Positions 49,876 through 58,706 of a stretch of DNA of 64,000 nucleotides are shown one piece after another. The position numbers and the translations under genes were made by a program. The notes below the pieces were generated by a model that searched no databases, was not told the DNA's origin, and saw nothing but the letters and a program-made list of their open reading frames with translations. Position 1 is the stretch's first letter. Each line of letters opens with the position of its first letter. The DNA comes from a beta proteobacterium CB (GTDB lineage Bacteria > Pseudomonadota > Gammaproteobacteria > Burkholderiales > Burkholderiaceae). The stretch spans positions 124,001 to 188,000 of the forward strand of contig CP004348.1 in the NCBI GenBank assembly GCA_000342265.1, in the 5' to 3' direction.

Positions 49876-51161
49876 TCTTGATTTGTCTGAGAGAGAGGTT
49901 GGTATAGCTTCACTGTTTTTACACCGTGCTCATCAAACTGAACAATTTCCATCACCACGCCAGCAATCCGAATGCTGACATCGTAATCCGGAATCGCCTC
50001 AAGCTTTTCTAGGATCAGACCATTTAAAGTGCGCGGCCCATCGAGTGGGAGATCTAACTTTAGAAGGCGGTTTAAATCTCGTAAAGAGGCAGTGCCACTC
50101 GCAAGATAAGTCCCATCAGCTAACCAATGGGGCTCATTGGAAAGATTCGAGAATGAGGTGGTGAACTCACCGATGAGTTCTTCAACAATATCCTCAAAGG
50201 TGACCAGGCCAAGCACTTCACCATACTCATTCACGACCAGGCTTAAGCGCTGTTGGTTATCTTGGAAAAATTGCATCTGCTGCAGAACAGGCGTCCCGGT
50301 GGGGATGAAATAAGGCTCATTTAGTAAAGATCTAAAGTCTTCATGGTGAAGCTCTGCATTACCCAGTAATGAGAGGGCTTTCTTTACTGACAGAATGCCC
50401 ACGATGCGCTCAGAATCACCATCGCATACGGGAAGCTTATTGTGATAACAGGTTTCTAGTTGCTCAATCACTTCATCAATCGGGCGGGAAAGATCTAACA
50501 CTTCAATTTTGGCGCGCGGTGTCATCACATCATCAACCAAGATATTTTCAAGGTTAAAAAGATTAAGCAGAATATTGCGATGATGAGCAGAAACAAATCG
50601 ATTCGATTCCAGAACTAAGCTGCGCAATTCTTCTTTACTCATTACCCTGGCATCGGTCGAGGTTTGCAATCCAGAAACCTTCATTAACCCCGATACAAAG
50701 CTATTAATGAACCAGAGTAGTGGCTTGAGAATAAAAGTCAGAGGAAGAATGAACCAGCCTACATTACTGGCAATTTTTTCTGGAAAGGCTGCGCCGATCA
50801 CTTTAGGAGTAATCTCGCTAAAAATAATGATCAGTAGTGCAACGACTAATGTAGCAATGGATAACACTAGTCCGCTATCACCAAAAATATGTAAAGCAAT
50901 GCCGGTGACCAAAATTGGCAGAATAGTATTGATGAGGTTGTTAGAGATCAACAGTACTGACAGTAGTGAATCAATGCGCTTTAACAGTCTTTCTGCAAGC
51001 GCGGCTCCAGCATTCCCGCCATGAGCCATTGCACGTAGGCGATGACGATTTGAGGAGAGCATGCTGGTCTCGGCCATCGAAAAGAAGCCGGATAGTGCGA
51101 GTAAAAATAGGACTAATGCGACTTGGCTAATAAAAGGCCAATCATCAAAAAAGGTGTCCAT
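49872..51161 (-). CDS. HlyC/CorC-family CNNM/CBS membrane protein
   Basis: A 429-residue protein with a DUF21/CNNM transmembrane domain (1-190; LALSGFFSMAETSMLSSNRH at the start), two CBS domains (about 200-320; VMTPRAKIEVLD and GLVTFEDIVEELIGEF) and a C-terminal CorC_HlyC domain (345-425). Such proteins are linked to Mg2+/Co2+ efflux. The frame opens at 51215, but ATG 51161 (MDTFFDDWPF) is the likely start. Overlaps pilB by four bases. Confidence 0.88.
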   Translation of the reverse strand: MDTFFDDWPFISQVALVLFLLALSGFFSMAETSMLSSNRHRLRAMAHGGNAGAALAERLLKRIDSLLSVLLISNNLINTILPILVTGIALHIFGDSGLVLSIATLVVALLIIIFSEITPKVIGAAFPEKIASNVGWFILPLTFILKPLLWFINSFVSGLMKVSGLQTSTDARVMSKEELRSLVLESNRFVSAHHRNILLNLFNLENILVDDVMTPRAKIEVLDLSRPIDEVIEQLETCYHNKLPVCDGDSERIVGILSVKKALSLLGNAELHHEDFRSLLNEPYFIPTGTPVLQQMQFFQDNQQRLSLVVNEYGEVLGLVTFEDIVEELIGEFTTSFSNLSNEPHWLADGTYLASGTASLRDLNRLLKLDLPLDGPRTLNGLILEKLEAIPDYDVSIRIAGVVMEIVQFDEHGVKTVKLYQPLSQTNQD

Positions 51162-51257
51162 CAGTGATGCCTGCAAAGAATAAGGAACAATCAATATAGC
51201 AAAGTGCCACTTCACTAGCTATAGCTGTATTGGAATCCTGTGTGAATTTATTCCTGA

Positions 51258-51773
51258 ATGTATGTCAGAATCTTCGGCATGGCCACTTCTACTTCCACTG
51301 AGTATTGCGTGATATCCGCCCCTTTTGGCTGTCTAGGGGTGCAAACAGAGTTGGTGGACGGTAGTTTGATGATCTCAAAAATTGATTATCTGCCTCCAGG
51401 TACCGCGTTAATCTCTCCAAGAAATGCGTTGGCTAAAGCATTCTCAAAGCAGTGCGCTCAGTATTTCAAAGATGCTTCATCTGTATTTGATGTTCCACTA
51501 AAGCCTACTGGAACAGCTCATCAGCAAAAAGTGTGGAATACCACCCTAGGTATTGGGCTGGGGAAGACAAGCACTTATGGTGAGATCGCCAAAGAGATTA
51601 AAAGTGGACCCCGCGCGGTCGGGACTGCTTGCGGTGCAAATCCTTATCCCTTGGTCACCCCCTGCCACAGGGTGGTATCCGCAAAAGGTCTTGGGGGTTT
51701 TATGAAGGAAGATGCCCCGGGTTTTTATCGCCAGATCAAAATTTGGCTCTTAAAGCATGAGGGTGTACTTTAA
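51258..51773 (+). CDS. Methylated-DNA--protein-cysteine methyltransferase (Ogt type)
   Basis: A 171-residue suicide repair enzyme for O6-methylguanine. PCHRVV holds the acceptor Cys136, and TSTYGEIAKEI and GPRAVGTACGANP form the DNA-binding part. No regulatory Ada domain is present, so it resembles Ogt. ATG 51279 (MATSTST) is an alternative start seven codons in. Its stop overlaps the convergent squalene synthase stop by four bases. Confidence 0.9.
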   Translation: MYVRIFGMATSTSTEYCVISAPFGCLGVQTELVDGSLMISKIDYLPPGTALISPRNALAKAFSKQCAQYFKDASSVFDVPLKPTGTAHQQKVWNTTLGIGLGKTSTYGEIAKEIKSGPRAVGTACGANPYPLVTPCHRVVSAKGLGGFMKEDAPGFYRQIKIWLLKHEGVL

Positions 51774-52759
51774 GGATTCTTTACGGATAGTTTTCTGAGT
51801 TGACTAGATGCGGCATAAAAGAATAATTTCATGAGAAGCCCATAACTAGCCGCGATCTTTGTAAAGGTATAAAAAATCCAAACGGTATTCCTGGACAGTT
51901 TCACCTCAGACTGATTGCTAAATTCTCTTCTAGTGGCAATCTTCTCCAGTGTCATGACTGCGAGCCCGAAGGCAAGAAAGCAGAAGCGCCTCATGCCTAT
52001 TTCATTTCCTGGAATCAGAAGAATGTAGCGCATAGAGTTTTGCAGTTTTTCGTAGGCAATCTTGAGAAGCGCGGTTTGAGTCATGGATGCTGGTTTCCAA
52101 GAAACTCCACGTGCACGATCTGCTGGCGAATCTTTCAGAATATTCGTCATTTGCAGAGCCTGACCAAAAGCGATTGCAAGTTGCTCATGCCCTTCAATCT
52201 GCTTTGCAAATTCAGCAGAGTAGTTGCTAAAGATACTGGTCAGCAATTCTCCTACAACGCCAGCCACTACATAGCAATACTCCTCAAACTCCGCAAGATC
52301 TTTCAGTCCCTCTTGGGTTTGTCGGCCATGGAAATGGGACATACCATCGGACATGATGGAAACGCAGCGACTAATCGCTGCCTGATCTGCATCGGGAAAG
52401 GTGTGAAGAATGCGAAGGACGGTTGGGGTGTGTGCGATTAAATCGAGCTCATCGACATTGGAGTAGTTCTTAAGAGCCTCTAGGCAGGGGCTTACAAATG
52501 TCTCTACCGGAATAACCCCCAGAACTGCCTCTAAAAATAATTTAGATAATTCTTGCTTCTCTATTGGACTAAGTTCAGCCGCATCCTCAATCGTGTCAAT
52601 AATCCGACATAGCAAATAGGTGTTACCGACCACCACCTCAATCGCCGGAGGGAGGAGGGGAATGGTGAGTGCAAAAGTACGCGACACGGAACCCAAAATC
52701 GCCTTTTGATAGGCTAGATCGCTGTTGGGGTTCTCTTTTGGCTGCATGGCGGAAGTCAC
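51770..52759 (-). CDS. Squalene/phytoene synthase-family protein
   Basis: A 329-residue head-to-head prenyl synthase. The two Asp-rich motifs are DTIED at 55-59 and DSPAD at 210-214 (within NILKDSPAD). SVSRTFALTIPLLP near 24-37 and YCYVVAGVVGELLT at 161-174 resemble squalene synthase of the eukaryotic type more than HpnC/HpnD. The C-terminus (about 290-320) is hydrophobic, as in membrane-anchored squalene synthases. No hopanoid, sterol or carotenoid gene is next to it, so product and pathway are open. Confidence 0.82.
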   Translation of the reverse strand: MTSAMQPKENPNSDLAYQKAILGSVSRTFALTIPLLPPAIEVVVGNTYLLCRIIDTIEDAAELSPIEKQELSKLFLEAVLGVIPVETFVSPCLEALKNYSNVDELDLIAHTPTVLRILHTFPDADQAAISRCVSIMSDGMSHFHGRQTQEGLKDLAEFEEYCYVVAGVVGELLTSIFSNYSAEFAKQIEGHEQLAIAFGQALQMTNILKDSPADRARGVSWKPASMTQTALLKIAYEKLQNSMRYILLIPGNEIGMRRFCFLAFGLAVMTLEKIATRREFSNQSEVKLSRNTVWIFYTFTKIAASYGLLMKLFFYAASSQLRKLSVKNP

Positions 52760-52819
52760 CCATGAATTATGTCAGACCAGCCCGCCCAAATTCAGCCCTG
52801 ATTGATTAAATGACAGAAG

Positions 52820-52847
52820 TGACAAGGCCATATAATTTGACCAAATT
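52820..52847 (+). promoter_or_regulatory. Sigma-70-like promoter of the symporter gene
   Basis: GTGACA at 52820-52825, a 16-base spacer and a perfect TATAAT at 52842-52847, followed by AAGGAG before the ATG at 52868. The only obvious start for the symporter transcript. Confidence 0.55.
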
Positions 52848-52867
52848 CCTGAAGGAGAAATTGGGCG

Positions 52868-54283
52868 ATGTTGATTTGGTTTGTCATCATCTATTGGGTG
52901 GTATCTGTAGGCATTGGTCTTTGGGCTGCGCTACGGGTCAAAAACACTGCTGACTTTGCCGCAGCAGGGCATAGCCTCCCCTTGCCCGTTGTTACCGCCA
53001 CAGTATTTGCTACCTGGTTTGGCTCTGAAACAGTTTTAGGTATCCCCGCCACCTTCTTAAAAGAAGGGCTTGGCGGAATTGTTTCCGATCCTTTTGGATC
53101 GTCTATGTGTCTGATCTTGGTTGGACTCTTCTTTGCTCGTCACCTATATAACCGCCGCATGCTCACCATCGGCGATTTCTTCAGAGAGAAATATGGTCGC
53201 ACCGTAGAGGTTTTGGTGACGCTCTGTATTGTGGTTTCGTACTTAGGTTGGGTTGCTGCGCAGATTAAAGCCTTGGGTCTTGTCTTTAACGTTGTATCTG
53301 AGGGCAGTATTACCCAAACGGGCGGCATGCTAATTGGTGCGGGAAGCGTGCTGATTTATACGCTTTTTGGTGGCATGTGGTCAGTGGCAATTACTGACTT
53401 CATTCAGATGATCATTATTGTGGTGGGTATGCTTTACATCGGCGGTGAGATGACCGCTCAAACTGGTGGTGTTGGCGTAGTGTTGGAGCATGCTGCTGCT
53501 GCCGGCCAGTTTTCCAACTTCTGGCCCGATATGAATCTCGCTTCTATTCTCGGTTTTACAGCTGCCTTATGTACCATGATGTTGGGCTCCATTCCTCAGC
53601 AAGACGTCTTTCAGAGGATCACGTCCTCTAAGAATGTGAACATTGCAGTGCAAGCTGCCCTGTTGGGGGGCGTTCTGTATTTCATATTCGCTTTTGTTCC
53701 GCTGTATTTGGCTTACTCCGCAACCATTATTAGTCCGGATTTGGTGAAGCAGTACTTGCATACTGATCCGCAAATGATTTTGCCGAAGCTGATTTTGAAT
53801 CATGCGCCATTGATTGCGCAGGTGATGTTCTTTGGCGCCTTGTTGTCAGCCATCAAGAGTTGTGCGAGTGCGACATTGCTTGCACCTTCCGTCACTTTTG
53901 CAGAGAACATTGTGCGTGGCTTCTTTAAGCATTTATCCGACCAGGACTTACTCAAAGTCATGCGCATTACAGTTCTCTGTTTTGCAGTGGTCGTTACCTT
54001 TTTTGCTATTAACTCCAATTTATCTATTTTTAAGATGGTTGAGAATGCCTACAAAGTGACTTTAGTTGCAGCTTTTGTGCCACTCGCTTTTGGAGTCTAT
54101 TGGCCAAAAGCAAATTCCTTAGGCGGCCTCTTATCAGTGGTTTGCGGCCTTATTGTCTGGATCAGCTGTGAAGTCCTTGCCCCTGAGGCTATTCTCCCCC
54201 CTCAATTAGCGGGCCTTTTCGCCAGTATCGTTGGCATGCTTTTGGGTGGATTGGTACCTAGAGCTAGATTGATCGCAAGTTGA
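52868..54283 (+). CDS. Sodium:solute symporter (SSS family)
   Basis: A 471-residue inner-membrane transporter with about 12-13 hydrophobic segments. TVFATWFGSETVLGIPATFL, IGDFFREKYGRTVEV and the TLFGGMWSVAITDFIQMII segment fit the SSS fold (PutP/SglT/PanF relatives). The substrate cannot be told from sequence; the downstream genes for organic-acid-type enzymes suggest a carboxylate or similar compound, but this is inference. Divergent from the squalene synthase gene. Confidence 0.88.
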   Translation: MLIWFVIIYWVVSVGIGLWAALRVKNTADFAAAGHSLPLPVVTATVFATWFGSETVLGIPATFLKEGLGGIVSDPFGSSMCLILVGLFFARHLYNRRMLTIGDFFREKYGRTVEVLVTLCIVVSYLGWVAAQIKALGLVFNVVSEGSITQTGGMLIGAGSVLIYTLFGGMWSVAITDFIQMIIIVVGMLYIGGEMTAQTGGVGVVLEHAAAAGQFSNFWPDMNLASILGFTAALCTMMLGSIPQQDVFQRITSSKNVNIAVQAALLGGVLYFIFAFVPLYLAYSATIISPDLVKQYLHTDPQMILPKLILNHAPLIAQVMFFGALLSAIKSCASATLLAPSVTFAENIVRGFFKHLSDQDLLKVMRITVLCFAVVVTFFAINSNLSIFKMVENAYKVTLVAAFVPLAFGVYWPKANSLGGLLSVVCGLIVWISCEVLAPEAILPPQLAGLFASIVGMLLGGLVPRARLIAS

Positions 54284-54384
54284 CCCAAATTGCTTAAATA
54301 TTAGGCACAATATTTTGTTGCACCGCAAAATATTCTCCTCTAATATGACATTAATTCAAAATTTTTTATCTTTATGGAGTTCTT

Positions 54385-55404
54385 ATGAAAATCTGTGTGA
54401 TCGGTGGAGGGGGCGCAATTGGCGGGTACCTTGCTGTCATGTTGGCGCGCGCTGGCAATGACGTTACTGTTGTTGCGCGCGGTGCCACATTGGCCGCAAT
54501 TAAAGAGCGTGGCCTCGCATTAATTATGGATGACCAGCCTGAGCCTTTAGTGGCGCAGGTGAAAGCCGTTGAAAAAATCCGAGATGCTGAGACTCCTGAC
54601 GTCGTGATTTTGGCAGTAAAAGCGCATCAGGTTGAGCCGATCATTGAGGATCTCGCTGCAATCATGGGGCCAGAAACCATTTTGATTCCGATGCAAAACG
54701 GAATTCCTTGGTGGTACTTCCAGAAGCTAGGTGGCGACTATCAAGATCATTCAGTTGAAACGGTTGATGCTGGTGGCGTTGCTAAGAATGCAATCAATCC
54801 AAACAACATTATTGGTTGCGTAGTGTATCCAGCTACCTTTACTCAAGCTCCTGGCGTGATTCGTCACGTTGAAGGCAATCGTTTCCCATTGGGTGAGTTG
54901 GATGGTAAGCAGACTGAACGCATTCAGAAGATATCTGAAATGATGTCAGCGGCTGGATTTAAGTCACCTATCTTGGATGACATTCGCTCTGAGATTTGGT
55001 TGAAGTTATGGGGCAATATGACTTTCAATCCAATCAGCTCTTTGACTCATGGAACATTGGAAGGTATTTGCCAATATCCACTTACTAAAGAGTTGGCTCG
55101 CAGCATGATGGCTGAAGCACAAACCATTGCTGAGAAGTTGGGCGTAACTTTCCGCGTGGACATTGAGCGCCGTATTGCTGGTGCTGAAAAAGTGGGTAAA
55201 CATAAAACATCGATGCTGCAAGACTTAGAAGCTGGCCGTAGCCTAGAAATTGATGCCTTGTTGGGCTCTGTGATTGAGCTTGGCAAGATTACCGAAACGC
55301 CGACACCTTGCCTCAATACCGTCTTTGCATTAACAAAGTACCTTGATGAAAATGTTCAAGCCTCTAAAGGTAGCCTGGCATTACCATCTGTTTCTGGCTA
55401 CTAA
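54385..55404 (+). CDS. 2-dehydropantoate 2-reductase family protein
   Basis: A 339-residue NADPH-dependent reductase of the PanE/ApbA family. The N-terminal Rossmann GGGGAIGGYLA (8-18), MQNGIPWW and the helical C-terminal domain with KLWGNMTFNPISSLTHGT are family features. True PanE makes pantoate for CoA; paralogues act on other 2-keto acids, and the isolated context here (near a symporter and FAH protein) leaves that open. GGAGT precedes its ATG. A terminator follows. Confidence 0.85.
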   Translation: MKICVIGGGGAIGGYLAVMLARAGNDVTVVARGATLAAIKERGLALIMDDQPEPLVAQVKAVEKIRDAETPDVVILAVKAHQVEPIIEDLAAIMGPETILIPMQNGIPWWYFQKLGGDYQDHSVETVDAGGVAKNAINPNNIIGCVVYPATFTQAPGVIRHVEGNRFPLGELDGKQTERIQKISEMMSAAGFKSPILDDIRSEIWLKLWGNMTFNPISSLTHGTLEGICQYPLTKELARSMMAEAQTIAEKLGVTFRVDIERRIAGAEKVGKHKTSMLQDLEAGRSLEIDALLGSVIELGKITETPTPCLNTVFALTKYLDENVQASKGSLALPSVSGY

Positions 55405-55453
55405 GAATCTACAGAAATAGGTAGATTCAGGGCCTAAAGTATTTGAGTATTAA

Positions 55454-55486
55454 AAAACCCTCACCACTAAGCATGGTGAGGGTTTT
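55454..55486. terminator. Intrinsic terminator between panE-like and FAH genes
   Basis: AAAACCCTCACCA (55454-55466) pairs perfectly with TGGTGAGGGTTTT (55474-55486) around a seven-base loop, with A and T runs on both sides. It serves the plus-strand reductase gene and the convergent FAH gene. Confidence 0.9.
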
Positions 55487-55525
55487 ATTTTGAGCTTTTG
55501 GTTTCAGATCAACAGCGTTGATGAC

Positions 55526-56293
55526 TTATTCGAAGTGATTGTCGAGACGTCCAACGCCATCAATGATGATGCTGACATTGCTGCCGGGCTTCATTGAGCC
55601 AACTCCAACAGAGGTGCCACAAGCGATGATGTCGCCAGCTTGCAGTGGTACATCTTGAGAGATCAGACTAACCAATTTTGCTGGCGGGAAAATCATGTCA
55701 GCGATGGGATAGTTTTGACGCTCTTGATCATTCAAAATAGTTTTAATTGTTAACTTGCTTGGATCTATGTCGGTAGTGATGTAAGGGCCAAAGACGCCAA
55801 AGGTGTTAAAGCTTTTAGAGCGCGTCCACTGTGCATAGCCAGGATCGCGATTCAAAATCTCAATGGCAGTGACATCATTGATGCAGGTGTAACCAAAAAT
55901 GGCATCGGCTGCTTGAGCCTCATCTGCCTCATGACACGCTTTGCCGATGACAATGCCGAGTTCGCCTTCATAAACGACTTTTCCAGAGTAAGACTTTGGA
56001 GTGCGAATGACTTGATTGGCTGCTAAAAAAGAATTATTGCCTTTCAAGAAATATAAGGGCTCTGCTGGTACGGCATGCTCGAGCTTGGTAACAAGAGCGT
56101 GAAAGTTATCCACCATAGCAACCATTTTGGATGGGATGCATGGGATGTCGATAGTGACATCTGCCAGTTTTAATATCTCTCCACTAGCCTGAGGATTATT
56201 AAATAGATCGCCGGTGTACACCTCGATTTGATCGCTTTGTACTTGTCCTAAGCCGGATTTGCCTTGATGTTGAAATCTGAGCCATTGAGCCAT
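55526..56293 (-). CDS. Fumarylacetoacetate hydrolase-family protein
   Basis: A 255-residue FAH-fold enzyme. YEGELGIVIGKACHEADEAQ carries the Glu metal ligands, GYTCINDVTA the Asp, and WTRSKSFNTFGVFGPYI is the substrate loop. Relatives are isomerases, hydratases or hydrolases of diketo acids from aromatic degradation, so the label is only a family one. Divergent from the GrdB-like gene with 56 bases between. Confidence 0.87.
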   Translation of the reverse strand: MAQWLRFQHQGKSGLGQVQSDQIEVYTGDLFNNPQASGEILKLADVTIDIPCIPSKMVAMVDNFHALVTKLEHAVPAEPLYFLKGNNSFLAANQVIRTPKSYSGKVVYEGELGIVIGKACHEADEAQAADAIFGYTCINDVTAIEILNRDPGYAQWTRSKSFNTFGVFGPYITTDIDPSKLTIKTILNDQERQNYPIADMIFPPAKLVSLISQDVPLQAGDIIACGTSVGVGSMKPGSNVSIIIDGVGRLDNHFE

Positions 56294-56349
56294 AATGCAT
56301 TCTCCTGATAGTTAATATTTGATAAGCAATATCTTACAGGGATGAATTG

Positions 56350-57285
56350 ATGACTAAGAATTCTGAATTGCAGTTTGCACCTGAATTGGACCAGCCAGTT
56401 CGCTATATTGAGCGAACCCGTAATTACTATTTAGGTTTGGGATATGAGACGCCCTATGTTTGGGCGCACTATATTCAGGTACCTTTTGCTCCACTGCAAA
56501 AACCCCTCAATCAATCCACCCTAGGTTTAGTCACCACTGCGGTACCTTTTGATGCCACCAAAGGTCCTCAAGGACCTAGTGCGGCCTATAACGCTGCAGC
56601 GAAGTTTTATGACCCTTATACCCGCTCGATTGATGAAGATGCAGACTTGCGTATTGCGCATGTTGGTATTGATAGGCGCAACGCAAATATGCAGGACAGT
56701 AATTGTTGGTTCCCATTGGATGCGGCAAAACGGGCTGCTGCAAATGGGTGCATCCAGTCCTTGTCTAAACATTTTTACGGCTTGCCGACTAATCGTAGTC
56801 AACGCCATACTTTGGAGATTGATGCGCCTTTGATCCTGAGCAAGATGCGTGAAGATCATGTTGATGTTGCCGTGCTGATTCCCAATTGCCCGATTTGTCA
56901 TCAAAGCCAAAGTTTGTTGGCGCGTTATTTGGAGAGCGCTGGCATATCTACGGTCATCATGGGTGCGGCAAAAGATATTGTGGAATACTGCGGTGTACCC
57001 CGTTTGCTCTTTAGTGACTTTCCCTTAGGCAATGCTGCAGCACTCCCCAATAATGTGCAATCGCAAGATATCAATTTTGAATTGGCACTGCGTTTACTTG
57101 AAGGTGCGCCAGGACCACGAACAACAGTTCAGTCCCCTTTGGTTTGGGCTTCGGATGCTGCTTGGAAATTGGACTATTCCAATCTAGAAAGACTGAGTGC
57201 GGAGGAGATTGAACGCTTGCGTGATGAGGCAGAAAAGGCGCGCATTACTGCGCGCGACATTAGAGTAAAAAGCGTTGGCGCTTAA
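56350..57285 (+). CDS. GrdB-like (selenoprotein B family) protein with CxxC instead of Sec
   Basis: A 311-residue protein that I assign, from recall, to the glycine/sarcosine/betaine/proline reductase selenoprotein B family. It has a VDVAVLIPNCPICHQ segment with Cys180-Pro-Ile-Cys183 where family members have a redox residue, then SDFPLGNA near 222-229, and an early VTTAVPFDATKG. No in-frame TGA is seen, so no selenocysteine is used. AGGGA lies seven bases before ATG 56350; a TTG lies one codon upstream. It shares stop-codon bases with the convergent ispB. Function unknown. Confidence 0.5.
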   Translation: MTKNSELQFAPELDQPVRYIERTRNYYLGLGYETPYVWAHYIQVPFAPLQKPLNQSTLGLVTTAVPFDATKGPQGPSAAYNAAAKFYDPYTRSIDEDADLRIAHVGIDRRNANMQDSNCWFPLDAAKRAAANGCIQSLSKHFYGLPTNRSQRHTLEIDAPLILSKMREDHVDVAVLIPNCPICHQSQSLLARYLESAGISTVIMGAAKDIVEYCGVPRLLFSDFPLGNAAALPNNVQSQDINFELALRLLEGAPGPRTTVQSPLVWASDAAWKLDYSNLERLSAEEIERLRDEAEKARITARDIRVKSVGA

Positions 57286-58286
57286 GTTTGCCTAGACAAA
57301 GAGTATTTGCACAGGGCATGTAGTGCTGTTGTCGACTCATTTTGAGGGAAGTCTTTGAGGCACTCGAGGGCGAGATCAACTTCTCGCTTGGCGGCAGCTT
57401 GGGTGTAGTCCAAGGCGCCCGAGTTTTGAACTGCGCTCAGAATCTGCTGGAAGACATCATCAGGCAAGTCTTGATTTTGTTCAATTGCGGCACGAACCAG
57501 TAAGCGTTCTTCAGTGCTGCCATTTTCAAGCAGATAAATGAGTGGAAGCGTAGGCTTGCCTTCTCTCAAATCATCGCCAGCATTTTTCCCCATTTGGGAT
57601 GCATCAGCCGTGTAATCCAAAAGGTCATCCATTAATTGGAAGGCGGTACCAATATGACGACCAAAGGCGGCAGATTGTTCTCGTTGTTTAGCATCCGTGT
57701 CGGCCAAAATTGCCCCAAGCTCTGTAGATGCTTCAAATAACTTAGCGGTTTTATAGCGAATCACCCTTAAATAACTCTCTTCATCAACTTCAGGGTCATT
57801 CATGTTGAGGAGTTGTAAAACTTCACCCTCAGCAATCGTATTGGTTGCATCGGATAGGATTTCCATCACTCGCAGGTCATTGGGTCCCACCATCATTTGA
57901 AAGGCCCTGGAATACAGAAAATCGCCCACCAGTACGCTGGCCGCATTGCCAAAAGCAGCATTGGCCGTTTCGCGACCCCTTCTCAGGGTAGATTCATCGA
58001 CAACATCATCATGCAGGAGGGTGGCTGTGTGGATAAATTCCACTACAGCTGCCAGCTCTAAGGCATGGGGGGTTTCTTTACCGTTGGCTAAAGCCTTGCT
58101 GACTAGTAGTAAAAGTGCTGGTCGCACCCGTTTTCCGCCCGCCTGGATGATGTAAGTCGAGATTTGGTCAATTAAGGCAACTTTTGAGGCTAGTCGCAGG
58201 CGAATAACTTCGTCTAAGGCCTTGAAATCTAAGGCGATTGGGGCCAAAATTTGGCTTAATTCATTGGTTTTGACAGTGCTCGTCAT
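57282..58286 (-). CDS. ispB: Octaprenyl-diphosphate synthase-type polyprenyl synthetase
   Basis: A 334-residue trans-prenyltransferase that makes the long isoprenoid tail of ubiquinone. The first Asp-rich motif DDVVDE is at 93-98, and the second DDLLD at 220-224. Its place upstream of rplU-rpmA on the opposite strand is standard in Proteobacteria. The chain length (C40) is inferred from this context. The rplU promoter -35 element lies within its first codons. Confidence 0.93.
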   Translation of the reverse strand: MTSTVKTNELSQILAPIALDFKALDEVIRLRLASKVALIDQISTYIIQAGGKRVRPALLLLVSKALANGKETPHALELAAVVEFIHTATLLHDDVVDESTLRRGRETANAAFGNAASVLVGDFLYSRAFQMMVGPNDLRVMEILSDATNTIAEGEVLQLLNMNDPEVDEESYLRVIRYKTAKLFEASTELGAILADTDAKQREQSAAFGRHIGTAFQLMDDLLDYTADASQMGKNAGDDLREGKPTLPLIYLLENGSTEERLLVRAAIEQNQDLPDDVFQQILSAVQNSGALDYTQAAAKREVDLALECLKDFPQNESTTALHALCKYSLSRQT

Positions 58287-58298
58287 GCAAGATATAAT
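58270..58298 (+). promoter_or_regulatory. Consensus sigma-70 promoter of rplU-rpmA
   Basis: TTGACA at 58270-58275, exactly 17 bases, then TATAAT at 58293-58298: a full match to the consensus at both elements and the spacer. It faces rplU. The -35 element is inside the 5' end of ispB (start codon 58284-58286), so the two divergent units overlap. Confidence 0.88.
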
Positions 58299-58307
58299 AA
58301 TCGGCTT

Positions 58308-58330
58308 AGCTCATCCAGGGTGGATTAGCT
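58308..58330 (+). other. Hairpin in the rplU leader
   Basis: AGCTCATCC (58308-58316) can pair with GGATTAGCT (58322-58330) with one mismatch and a five-base loop. It starts a few bases after the predicted transcript start, 30 bases before the rplU ATG. It could protect the mRNA or bind an autoregulatory ribosomal protein. Confidence 0.35.
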
Positions 58331-58361
58331 TAAATGTAGATATTAATTGAGGTTTCAAACC

Positions 58362-58673
58362 ATGTACGCGGTCATAAAAACCGGTGGCAAACAGTATAAA
58401 GTTGCCGCAGGCGAAAAATTGAAAATAGAACAGATACCAGCGGAAATCGGCAGCGAAATCACTCTTGACCAAGTCTTAGCCGTAGGCGAAGGCGCTTCAC
58501 TCAAATTGGGTGATCCATTGGTTAATGGTGCAGCTGTGATGGCCACTGTCGTCTCCCAGGGACGTCACGATAAAGTGACAATCTTTAAGATGCGCCGTCG
58601 CAAGCATTATCAAAAGCACCAAGGCCATCGTCAGAATTACACAGAAATTCTGATTAACACGATCAAAGCCTAA
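58362..58673 (+). CDS. rplU: Ribosomal protein bL21
   Basis: A 103-residue large-subunit protein. [14 protein letters not shown] is the standard start; the frame opens five codons earlier but ATG 58362 fits the family. The [20 protein letters not shown] basic segment contacts 23S rRNA. First gene after the consensus promoter, followed by rpmA after 33 bases. Confidence 0.97.
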   Translation: MYAVIKTGGKQYKVAAGEKLKIEQIPAEIGSEITLDQVLAVGEGASLKLGDPLVNGAAVMATVVSQGRHDKVTIFKMRRRKHYQKHQGHRQNYTEILINTIKA

Positions 58674-58706
58674 TTTAGGCTAACGGCTAAATAGCAGGAG
58701 AAAGAT

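Noticed and set aside
56347..57285. In-frame TGA selenocysteine in the GrdB-like gene
   Set aside because: The frame is open throughout with Cys codons at the motif; no TGA is present and no SECIS-like need arises.
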